Origin: an uncultured Oscillibacter sp.
Lineage (GTDB): Bacteria > Bacillota > Clostridia > Oscillospirales > Oscillospiraceae
Assembly (NCBI GenBank): GCA_910585385.1
Contig: CAJUDV010000005.1
Span: 1 to 64,000, forward strand
Length of the DNA: 64,000 bases
Direction: 5' to 3'
The notes below the pieces were generated by a model. It was not told the DNA's origin. It did not search any database and saw only the letters and a list, made by a program, of their open reading frames with translations. Below are positions 50,480 through 56,799 of this stretch, one piece after another (the stretch's first letter is position 1; each line of letters begins with the position of its first letter). The position numbers were made by a program, and so were the translations under genes.

Positions 50480-51136
50480 TTACTCTTCCTCCATGGGCTT
50501 GAGGTCGGGGCTGACAATCAGCTCGCAGCCGGTGGCGGCCTTGATGTCGTCCAGGGAGTAGTCGGGATGCAGCTCCTTGAGGACGATGCCCTCGGGAGTG
50601 ACCTCCATGACGCCCATCTCGGTGATAATCATGTCCACCACGCCCACGGCGGTCAGGGGCAGGGTGCACTCCTTGAGGATCTTGTGGGCCCCCTTCTGGG
50701 TGTGCAGCATGGCCACGATGACCTTCCGCGCGCCCACCACCAGGTCCATGGCGCCGCCCATGCCGGCCACCATCTTCCCGGGGATGATCCAGTTGGCGAT
50801 ATTGCCCTTTTCGTCTACCTCCATGGCGCCCAGCACCGTGGCGTCCACATGGCCGCCGCGGATGATGGAGAAGCTCTCCTCAGAGCCGAAGAAGTTGCCG
50901 TAGGGGGCGTAGGTGACGTAAGCGCCGCCGGAGTTGATGACGTCCACGTCCTCGCTGCCCTTCTCGGGAGCGCCCAGCAGGCCGGTGAAGCCGTTCTCGG
51001 AGTGGAGGACGATGGTCACGCCCTCGGGCAGGCAGTTGGCCACCATGGTGGGCAGGCCGATGCCCAGATTGGCGATGTCGCCGTCCTTAAATTCTTTCGC
51101 CGCGCGCTTGGCGATTCTCATCTTCAGATCTGCCAA
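50480..51136 (-). CDS. atoA: Acyl-CoA:acetate/acetoacetate CoA-transferase, beta subunit
   Basis: A 218-residue subunit of an oxoacid CoA-transferase. The catalytic glutamate is in TIVLHSENGFTGLLG, preceded by KRAAKEFKDGDIANLGIGLPTMVANCLP. SIIRGGHVDATVLGAMEVDEKGNIANWIIPGKMVAGMGGAMDLVVGARK is the conserved C-terminal half. In lysine fermenters AtoDA transfers CoA from butyryl-CoA to the acetoacetate made by Kce, which recycles both products. The start overlaps the atoD stop by 13 nt. The two subunits share the promoter at 52064-52092. Confidence 0.93.
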   Translation of the reverse strand: MADLKMRIAKRAAKEFKDGDIANLGIGLPTMVANCLPEGVTIVLHSENGFTGLLGAPEKGSEDVDVINSGGAYVTYAPYGNFFGSEESFSIIRGGHVDATVLGAMEVDEKGNIANWIIPGKMVAGMGGAMDLVVGARKVIVAMLHTQKGAHKILKECTLPLTAVGVVDMIITEMGVMEVTPEGIVLKELHPDYSLDDIKAATGCELIVSPDLKPMEEE

Positions 51137-51813
51137 GGCTGCTCACCTCCTACGATATAGTTTACATAGACGCCGGCGGTGGTGAAGGTGTCCACATCCA
51201 CCTCGCCGATCTCAACGACCTTCTCCGCGCCCAGGATGACGGTGTCCGCCGCCATGGCCATGACGTGGTTGAAGTTCTTGGTGGCCTTGTAGCAGCTGAA
51301 GTTGCCGAATTTGTCGCAGATGCTGGCGCGGCACAGGGCGTAGTCCGCGTGGAGCGGCAGCTCCAGCAAATACTCCCTGCCATCAATGGTCAGCGTCTCC
51401 TTGCCGTCGGCGATGATGGTGCCCACGCCGGTGGGGGTCAGCACGCCGCCCAGGCCCGCGCCGGCGGCGCGGATCTTCTCAGCCAGGGAACCCTGGGGCA
51501 CCAGGGTGCACTTCAGGGTGCCGTCGTTCATGCCCTTGCCGATAATGGGGTTCATGCCCACGTGGGAGGCGATGATGTGGTCGATCATACCCGCGGAGAG
51601 GAGCTTGGCAACGCCGCGGTCGGTGGTGCCGGTGACGGAGGCGGGCAGGCCGCCGTCGTTGGCGATGACGGTCAGGTGCTTGACGCCCTTTTCCACCAGA
51701 GCGTCGATCAGGATCTCGGGGGTCCCGGTCCCCAGGAAGCCGCCTACCATGACGGTCATCCCGTCCTGGATCCCTGCCACAGCTTCCTGGGCTGTTCTCA
51801 TTTTGTTGATCAT
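51124..51813 (-). CDS. atoD: Acyl-CoA:acetate/acetoacetate CoA-transferase, alpha subunit
   Basis: A 229-residue alpha subunit. The opening MINKMRTAQEAVAGIQDGMTVMVGGFLGTGTPEILIDALVEKG is typical, and the CoA-binding GGF(L)GTGxP is present. LLSAGMIDHIIASHVGMNP and TPTGVGTIIADGKETLTIDGREYLLELPLHADYALCRA follow. The start ATG at 51813 fits the family; a GTG at 51837 lacks a ribosome site. Its leader of about 240 nt shows nothing I can recognise. Confidence 0.91.
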   Translation of the reverse strand: MINKMRTAQEAVAGIQDGMTVMVGGFLGTGTPEILIDALVEKGVKHLTVIANDGGLPASVTGTTDRGVAKLLSAGMIDHIIASHVGMNPIIGKGMNDGTLKCTLVPQGSLAEKIRAAGAGLGGVLTPTGVGTIIADGKETLTIDGREYLLELPLHADYALCRASICDKFGNFSCYKATKNFNHVMAMAADTVILGAEKVVEIGEVDVDTFTTAGVYVNYIVGGEQPWQI

Positions 51814-52425
51814 AGTTCTTTTCTTTACTCCCTTCACCGTGCCCGGGCAGTCCGGTACGCCGCGCCGCCATCTGCCGCGGTGGCGGCGGCGCTCCCGATG
51901 CCGGAATTGGTCACGGCCGAAATTTTAGGAAGGCCCGGCTGAACCGGCGCCTTCTGTACCCTGCAACAGACTGCGCTTCGCTTCAAACCTCCTCATACTG
52001 GAATGCACCGATGAGCATGGAATCTGCTATGCCGTCTATTCGGCAGCGGCATGTGCTGAAATTATCATAGCCCAATTTTTGGGGATTGTCAAGTTCACTA
52101 AACGGGGGGAATCAAAATCCGCCGAAACCTGTCAGGATACCCAATGCGGACAGGGATTTGCGCGATTATAAAATGGATACGGTGCATAAGGAAAGCGTGG
52201 AGCCCTGCTGGGCGGCGGAGGGGATTTTCTCAGATTGCGTCATCAAACAGGGGAAGGAAATCGTATACCTGTTCAGCAGATGGGAGACATGGTTTCCGCC
52301 GGGATTATTAAAAGACCCCGGCGGGGAGGGGGCGTACATTATATATATACGGCAGAATATGAATAGCGGGCAGGCGAGGACGCCCTCCCTCCCGGCTCCC
52401 GGTGGAAAAAATTGCCCGTCCGGCC
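51814..52425. other. Long intergenic region with atoD promoter
   Basis: No convincing gene is seen between the atoD start and the surface-protein promoter. Plus-strand frames here lack ribosome sites and family features. The segment contains the atoD promoter and its leader, and an AT-rich stretch near 52330-52375. Confidence 0.5.
52064..52092 (-). promoter_or_regulatory. Promoter of atoDA
   Basis: TTGACA (52087-52092) and TATGAT (52064-52069), 17-bp spacing on the reverse strand. The inverted sequence CCCAAAAATTGGG lies in the spacer and could bind a regulator. Confidence 0.78.
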
Positions 52426-52454
52426 TTGCAATGCCGGAAAAATAGGCGTAGAAT
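52426..52454 (+). promoter_or_regulatory. Promoter of the surface-protein gene
   Basis: TTGCAA (52426-52431) and TAGAAT (52449-52454), 17-bp spacing. A leader of about 380 nt follows and contains both c-di-GMP aptamers. Confidence 0.65.
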
Positions 52455-52564
52455 AAAAATGAAAGTGCATGGGCGCTTTCAAAGCCTGTCAGGGGGTGAG
52501 CGTTATGGGGATCGATCCGCCGGAGAGCGAGCCCGCCGCCGATGCGCCGTTGACGGCGGGGAGA

Positions 52565-52697
52565 ACCGCAAGGCGAGGGCAAACCATAGGAAACTGTGGG
52601 GCGCAAAGCCATGGGGACTACGGCACTTCAAACGGGTACCCGTTTGAAGTTTGCGGCATGCCGCAAACTTAATCTGTTATGTCAGCCCGGCTGCTGG
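52565..52697 (+). ncRNA. Cyclic-di-GMP-I (GEMM-I) riboswitch, first copy
   Basis: GAGGGCAAACC, then CATAG-GAAA-CTGTG, then GGGGCGCAAAGCC and GGGGACTACGGC are the conserved GEMM-I blocks, with a GAAA tetraloop on P1b. Downstream TGTCAGCCCGGCTGC looks like the tetraloop receptor. The variable region between is filled by two 24-nt palindromes (52626-52649 and 52647-52670) that share three nucleotides and cannot both form fully. Confidence 0.85.
52626..52670 (+). repeat. Two overlapping 24-nt palindromes inside the first c-di-GMP aptamer
   Basis: CTTCAAACGGG pairs with CCCGTTTGAAG, and AAGTTTGCGGC pairs with GCCGCAAACTT. The second begins in the last three bases of the first. They fill the variable P2/P3 region of the aptamer. 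Confidence 0.6.
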
Positions 52698-52699
52698 AA

Positions 52700-52802
52700 A
52701 ACTGGATTTAGTAAACCGTTCGAAAGGGCGGGACACAAAGCCGAGGGGCCTAAAGCGGGCTCCCCCCGGGGGAGGGCGCTATGGCAGCCCAGCCGCCGGA
52801 CC
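52700..52802 (+). ncRNA. Cyclic-di-GMP-I (GEMM-I) riboswitch, second copy
   Basis: GTAAACCGTTC-GAAA-GGGCGG, GGGACACAAAGCC and GAGGGGCCTAAAGC repeat the GEMM-I order, including the tetraloop GAAA and CAAAGCC. GGCAGCCCAGCCGCC is the receptor-like 3' part. It directly follows the first copy. No T-rich terminator follows; instead CTTTGC and GCAAAG can pair just before the ribosome site, suggesting control of translation start. Confidence 0.85.
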
Positions 52803-52841
52803 CTTTGCGTCCGAAATTGCAAAGAAAGGAAAGAATTGCTT

Positions 52842-55340
52842 ATGAGAATTATGAAGAAGCTCCTATCCGTCGCGGTAGCACTGTCTCTGTGTGCCAGTCT
52901 GGCGGCTCCGGCGTTTGCTGTCGAGTATGACATCAGTGATGGCAGCGTACACGTGGAGAATAATGACGATGGTGATGCGGTGAGCTGGCAGGATGGTCAC
53001 GATGAGCATTATGACAAGGACACTGGCTCTAAGGATAAAGACATCGTTGTCAAGCAGGAGAAGGACGAAGAACCAACCAAAAACACGATTGATGTCGGCA
53101 CCGATGTCAAAGACGTTGAGATCACGCTGAAAGATGTCAACATCGATGTCAGCGACGAAAACGAGGCGGCTGTCTCGGTTGGCGCGGGGTCCGATGTGAC
53201 CATCGAGCTGGACGGGGACAACTCCCTGAAAAGCGGCGTTGGCCATGCCGGCCTGGAGCTGAACAATGACAATGAAAAGGGTAAGCCCCAGGAGGACGCT
53301 GACGGCGGTTCTGTCACCATTAAAGATGATAACGGAATCGACGGTTCGCTGACCGCTGAGGGCGGCGACAGCGCCGCCGGAATCGGCGGCGGCTCCAAGG
53401 ATATTGCCGGCGACATCACCATTGACAACGCTGACGTGACCGCCACCGGCGGCAGCGGCGGTGCGGGCATCGGCACCGGCAGCCGCGGTGAAGCGGGTGA
53501 CATTATCGTCAACGGCGGTGATGTGACCGCCACCGGCGGCAGCGATGGTGCGGGCATCGGCACCGGGAGCCGTGGTGAAGCGGGTAATATTACCGTCAAC
53601 GGCGGTGATGTGACCGCCACCGGAGGCAGCAGTGGTGCTGGTATCGGTACAGGTCTTTACGGTACTGTTGCTGACATCACTATTGACAACAGCGATGTGA
53701 CCGCCACCGGAGGCAACAGTGGTGCTGGTATCGGTACAGGTCTCTACGGTACTGTTGCTGACATCACTATCGACAACAGTGAAGTGACCGCCACCGGTGG
53801 TCAGAATGGTGCGGGCATCGGCGGCGGCAATTACGGCAGCACGGGTGATATTGACGTCGAGGAGAGTGATGTGACCGCAAAGGGCGGCGCAGGTACTGCT
53901 GCGGGTATTGGTGTCGGCAAGTCTTACGGCAAAAAAAATGGCAACATTACCATCAAGGGCGGCAATATCGTTGCGATTGGCCAAGCCAAAGCTGCTATTG
54001 GCGGCTATGGCGCCGGTACGATCACACTTGAAGACCTCGAGAGTTTGATCGCATTGGGCGGCGGTACCAGTGGTGCTGGAGATTTTGTCATCAATAAAGA
54101 CGCAAAGGTAAATCAAGCGATCCTGAGCGGCAACTTTGGAAAAAGCGGCAGCGTTATTCAGGGAGCTAAGCAGGCAACCGTTCGCATTATTGATGTCAAT
54201 GGCAACGATGTGATTGATCCCATCGATATGGGAGCAGGCTTGGAGAATGGGAAGCTGCTGCAGAACTTTGCGGCGATCCTGCCTGAGGCAGGCACATACT
54301 ATGTGTATGTCACCAGCGACATTGATCCCGAGGGGGCTTTTGTGTCGCAGACTGCAAATTACACCTCGATTGCTTACACAATCAAGGAGAATCAGCTGCT
54401 CAGCAAGCCTGTTTCTGCGTGCAAAGCTTACGGAGTGCAATACGAGTTTGTTTCCGCCACAGAGAACATGACGCTGCCCGAGGATATGCCTGAGCTGCCT
54501 GAGACCATCTCCGGGCAGAAGCTCTCCATGGATGCTTTCCTCAACGGTGCTACCTGCGATAAAACATATGAGGACATTGCGGTTGAAGGCGGCCATTGGC
54601 GCTTTGATGGCTGGGGCCACACATCTGTTCTTACAGAGAGAGGCAATCTGGTCAATACCGCGAAGGTGGTAGGCTCCTGGACCTTCGTAGCCGACGAGCC
54701 CGAGCCGGTGGATCCTGATCCCGTGGACCCCGTGGACCCTGTTGATCCTGTGGACCCCGTTGATCCCGTTGATCCCGTTGATCCTGTGGACCCCGTGGAC
54801 CCCGTGGACCCCGTGGACCCCGTTGATCCCGTGGACCCCGTGGACCCCGTTGATCCCGTTGATCCCGTGGACCCCGTGGACCCCGTTGATCCTGTGGACC
54901 CTGTGGACCCCGTAGTTCCCGAGGAGCCCGATGACACCGGCGACACGGATGACGCGGAGGATGCCGGTACCACGATTGACGAGGGCGCTGTGCCTCTGGC
55001 CGGCGGTCCTGTCACCCGCGCGGAGTTTGTGGATTATCTGTGGCGTCACGAGGGCCAGCCGGCCCCTGTCGCTGTCAGCGGACTGTTTGAGGACGTGACC
55101 GAGGAGCACATGTATTCCCCGGCCGTGGCCTGGGCCAAGTCCATCGGGCTCATCGCGGGCTACGAGGACGGCACATTTAAGCCTGACGAGCTGGTGACGG
55201 TATCCGCCGCCCGGGGCATCCTCTCCCGCTACGCCGCCTATCTGGGCATCGAGATGCCCGAGCTCCTGGCTCTGGTGGGCGAGGACGAGGAGCCTGTGCT
55301 CAACTGCGACGAGGTAATCAGAGAGTTTTTCGGCGAATAA
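52842..55340 (+). CDS. Secreted repetitive surface protein with carbohydrate-binding-type repeats, PVDP linker and C-terminal SLH domain
   Basis: An 832-residue exported protein. Signal peptide MRIMKKLLSVAVALSLCASLAAPAFA ends about residue 26. A D/E/N-rich part follows, then four to five glycine-rich repeats built on DVTATGG, GAGIGTG and DITIDN (about residues 190-360), like clostridial parallel-beta carbohydrate-binding proteins. A mixed beta region and about 22 PVD units (residues about 622-690) follow. The end has S-layer homology sequence: RAEFVDYLWRHEG, LFEDVTEEHMYSPAVAWAKSIGLIAGYEDGTFKPDELVTVSAARGILSRYA. It should be bound to the cell wall by the SLH part and is controlled by tandem c-di-GMP riboswitches. 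The start ATG at 52842 follows AAGGAAAG. Confidence 0.85.
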   Translation: MRIMKKLLSVAVALSLCASLAAPAFAVEYDISDGSVHVENNDDGDAVSWQDGHDEHYDKDTGSKDKDIVVKQEKDEEPTKNTIDVGTDVKDVEITLKDVNIDVSDENEAAVSVGAGSDVTIELDGDNSLKSGVGHAGLELNNDNEKGKPQEDADGGSVTIKDDNGIDGSLTAEGGDSAAGIGGGSKDIAGDITIDNADVTATGGSGGAGIGTGSRGEAGDIIVNGGDVTATGGSDGAGIGTGSRGEAGNITVNGGDVTATGGSSGAGIGTGLYGTVADITIDNSDVTATGGNSGAGIGTGLYGTVADITIDNSEVTATGGQNGAGIGGGNYGSTGDIDVEESDVTAKGGAGTAAGIGVGKSYGKKNGNITIKGGNIVAIGQAKAAIGGYGAGTITLEDLESLIALGGGTSGAGDFVINKDAKVNQAILSGNFGKSGSVIQGAKQATVRIIDVNGNDVIDPIDMGAGLENGKLLQNFAAILPEAGTYYVYVTSDIDPEGAFVSQTANYTSIAYTIKENQLLSKPVSACKAYGVQYEFVSATENMTLPEDMPELPETISGQKLSMDAFLNGATCDKTYEDIAVEGGHWRFDGWGHTSVLTERGNLVNTAKVVGSWTFVADEPEPVDPDPVDPVDPVDPVDPVDPVDPVDPVDPVDPVDPVDPVDPVDPVDPVDPVDPVDPVDPVDPVDPVDPVVPEEPDDTGDTDDAEDAGTTIDEGAVPLAGGPVTRAEFVDYLWRHEGQPAPVAVSGLFEDVTEEHMYSPAVAWAKSIGLIAGYEDGTFKPDELVTVSAARGILSRYAAYLGIEMPELLALVGEDEEPVLNCDEVIREFFGE
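53431..53880 (+). repeat. In-frame glycine-rich repeats of the surface protein
   Basis: Units of about 75-90 bp, each containing GTGACCGCCACCGG-type sequence and encoding DVTATGG/GAGIGTG. Two neighbouring units around 53640-53780 are almost identical for about 70 bp, a sign of recent duplication. Confidence 0.75.
54706..54915 (+). repeat. Tandem 9-bp repeat encoding (PVD)n linker
   Basis: Alternating GTGGACCCC and GTTGATCCC units, about 22 in series, encode Pro-Val-Asp spacers before the SLH region. Such arrays often change length by slippage and would alter the reach of the surface domain. Confidence 0.85.
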
Positions 55341-55374
55341 GAACCATCTTCCTCCCCTGACAGGCGGTACTCCC

Positions 55375-55408
55375 GGGGCCGGACGTCTTGACGTCCGGCC
55401 CCTTTTTT
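55375..55408 (+). terminator. Strong terminator of the surface-protein gene
   Basis: GGGGCCGGACGT and ACGTCCGGCCCC arms around CTTG, followed by TTTTTT. Confidence 0.85.
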
Positions 55409-55414
55409 GAGCGG

Positions 55415-55443
55415 TTGACAGAAAATTCCTGTCATGGTATACT
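55415..55443 (+). promoter_or_regulatory. Promoter of the small membrane protein gene
   Basis: TTGACA (55415-55420) and TATACT (55438-55443), 17-bp spacing, just after the previous terminator. Confidence 0.8.
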
Positions 55444-55477
55444 TTTCGGCGTATTATGGGACATGAGGAGGCAGGCT

Positions 55478-55900
55478 ATGAGCGGAAAGGTAAAAAAGCG
55501 CATCGTGATTCTGATTGGCTGCGCGGTGCTGGCGGCGGGGATGATGGCGGTGGCCGCGTCGCTGGACATGCCCGGCGAGACGGTTATGCGGTGGTTTGGA
55601 GCGGCCTACGACTCCCTCTCCACCATGGTCCTCTTCGTTCTCTTCTGCGGCGCCCTGGGGTTCCCGGTGCAGATTCTGGTCAAGGCCTTTCCCCGGGCGC
55701 TTTTGATGCTCCACCGCATCTCCATGAAGTGGGCCAAGGTCTTGCTGGTGGCGCTGGATACGGCGGCTCTTTTTCTCATCATGCTGCTGGTGGACCGGCT
55801 GATGAGCACCGTGCTGGTGGGCTACGCGATTTTGTTCCTCACCGCCCTGGTGATGGCGGTGCTCTCCATGGACGATCTGGAGGGCTGGGATAAGCGGTAA
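55478..55900 (+). CDS. Small four-helix membrane protein, YrvL-like
   Basis: A 140-residue protein with four hydrophobic segments: KKRIVILIGCAVLAAGMMAVAA, STMVLFVLFCGALGFPVQIL, AKVLLVALDTAALFLIMLLV and VLVGYAILFLTALVMAVL. YDSLSTMVLFVLFCGALGFP, the helix pattern and the length resemble Bacillus YrvL, which restrains an extracytoplasmic-function sigma factor, but identity is tentative and no such factor is nearby. GAGGAG precedes the ATG at 55478. It has its own promoter and terminator. Confidence 0.6.
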   Translation: MSGKVKKRIVILIGCAVLAAGMMAVAASLDMPGETVMRWFGAAYDSLSTMVLFVLFCGALGFPVQILVKAFPRALLMLHRISMKWAKVLLVALDTAALFLIMLLVDRLMSTVLVGYAILFLTALVMAVLSMDDLEGWDKR

Positions 55901-55906
55901 AAACAG

Positions 55907-55936
55907 GCGGGAAGCGTAAAGGCGCTTCCCGCTTTT
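55907..55936 (+). terminator. Terminator of the small membrane protein gene
   Basis: GCGGGAAGCG and CGCTTCCCGC arms around TAAAGG, then TTTTG. Confidence 0.8.
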
Positions 55937-55968
55937 GTGATATTCGGCCCCGGCCGCGGGGCGGGTGT

Positions 55969-55997
55969 TTGCCAGCAGGCGGAAACTGTGGTACAAT
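55969..55997 (+). promoter_or_regulatory. Promoter of thiN
   Basis: TTGCCA (55969-55974) and TACAAT (55992-55997), 17-bp spacing; the ATG follows 30 nt later. Confidence 0.72.
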
Positions 55998-56026
55998 GGT
56001 AAAAACACGCACAAGGGAGTGGCCCT

Positions 56027-56659
56027 ATGAAACGCTGCTTTATCTTTGCCGCCGGTACTTTTTACGGCCTGCGGGAACGTCCCGGCGATCCCGGGGACTT
56101 CATCATCGCCGCCGACGGGGGCTATCGGGTCTGTCTGCGGGAGAAGGTCACCCCCCACCTCCTCCTGGGGGACTTTGACTCCATAGAGCCCCCGGCGGAC
56201 TTTGGCCATGTCCGCCGACTGCCGGTGGAGAAGGACGATACCGACACCCTGGCCGCCGTCAAAACGGGGCTGGAACAGGGGTGTACGGACTTTTTCATCT
56301 ACGGCGGCACCGGCGGAAAACGGCTGGACCACACCCTGGCCAACCTCCAGTCTCTGCTGTTTCTCCGCCGGAGAGGGGCCAGGGGCTGGCTGTACGGGGA
56401 CGACTTTCTCTGGACCGTCATTGAAAACGAGGCGCTGGAGGTCCCCAGGACGGTGGAGTGGGGCCTGTTCTCCGCGTTCTGCCTGGGGGACCGGGCGGAG
56501 GGCGTGGACGAGACCGGCCTCCAGTACCCGTTGGAGAACGCCGTATTGACGCCGGACTTTCCCATTGGCGTCAGCAACCACATTTTAAAGCCGGCGGCCC
56601 GGATTTCCGTCCGAAGGGGGGCTCTGGCGGTGGGGTGGGAACTGCCGCCGTTGGACTAA
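56027..56659 (+). CDS. thiN: Thiamine diphosphokinase
   Basis: Phosphorylates thiamine to thiamine diphosphate with ATP (pyrophosphoryl transfer). The 210-residue protein has FIIAADGGYRVC, LLLGDFDSIEPP, VEKDDTDTLAAVKTGL and YGGTGGKRLDHTLANLQSL, the ThiN motif set with the substrate and metal aspartates. The length fits. No other thiamine genes are near, as is common for thiN. The pyruvate oxidoreductase at the other end of the window is a thiamine diphosphate enzyme. Confidence 0.94.
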   Translation: MKRCFIFAAGTFYGLRERPGDPGDFIIAADGGYRVCLREKVTPHLLLGDFDSIEPPADFGHVRRLPVEKDDTDTLAAVKTGLEQGCTDFFIYGGTGGKRLDHTLANLQSLLFLRRRGARGWLYGDDFLWTVIENEALEVPRTVEWGLFSAFCLGDRAEGVDETGLQYPLENAVLTPDFPIGVSNHILKPAARISVRRGALAVGWELPPLD

Positions 56660-56689
56660 AAGTAGAATAACGAATTGACAAAAGTGTGG

Positions 56690-56718
56690 TTGCGCGCCGC
56701 CGCGATTTCAGGTATAAT
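56690..56718 (+). promoter_or_regulatory. Promoter of the fused xanthine dehydrogenase gene
   Basis: TTGCGC (56690-56695) and TATAAT (56713-56718), 17-bp spacing. The leader of about 75 nt contains the hairpin GGAAAGG / CCTTTCC (56729-56746) and a second one CCGTG / CACGG (56760-56783). I cannot assign either to a known riboswitch. Confidence 0.7.
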
Positions 56719-56799
56719 GTACAAGACAGGAAAGGTTGACCTTTCCGAAAATCACACATCCGTGGGACCGAGGGCGGGCACGGGAACAAGGAGTCTTTT

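Noticed and set aside
52086..52445. 119-codon plus-strand frame upstream of the surface-protein promoter
   Set aside because: It has no ribosome site and no recognisable features, and it overlaps the divergent atoD promoter.
54706..54915. CRISPR-like regular repeat
   Set aside because: Repeats are 9 bp, directly tandem and in frame with a gene, without spacers. They code for a PVD linker.
52863..55109. Antisense open frame of 748 codons across the surface-protein gene
   Set aside because: It is the complement of a repetitive, GC-biased gene. It has no ribosome site or signal and consists of low-complexity residues (repeated VHGVHGIN). The plus-strand gene has signal peptide, SLH domain and riboswitches.
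56725..56799. Molybdenum-cofactor or purine riboswitch before the fused xanthine dehydrogenase gene
   Set aside because: The leader is only about 75 nt with two small hairpins and lacks the conserved cores of either riboswitch.
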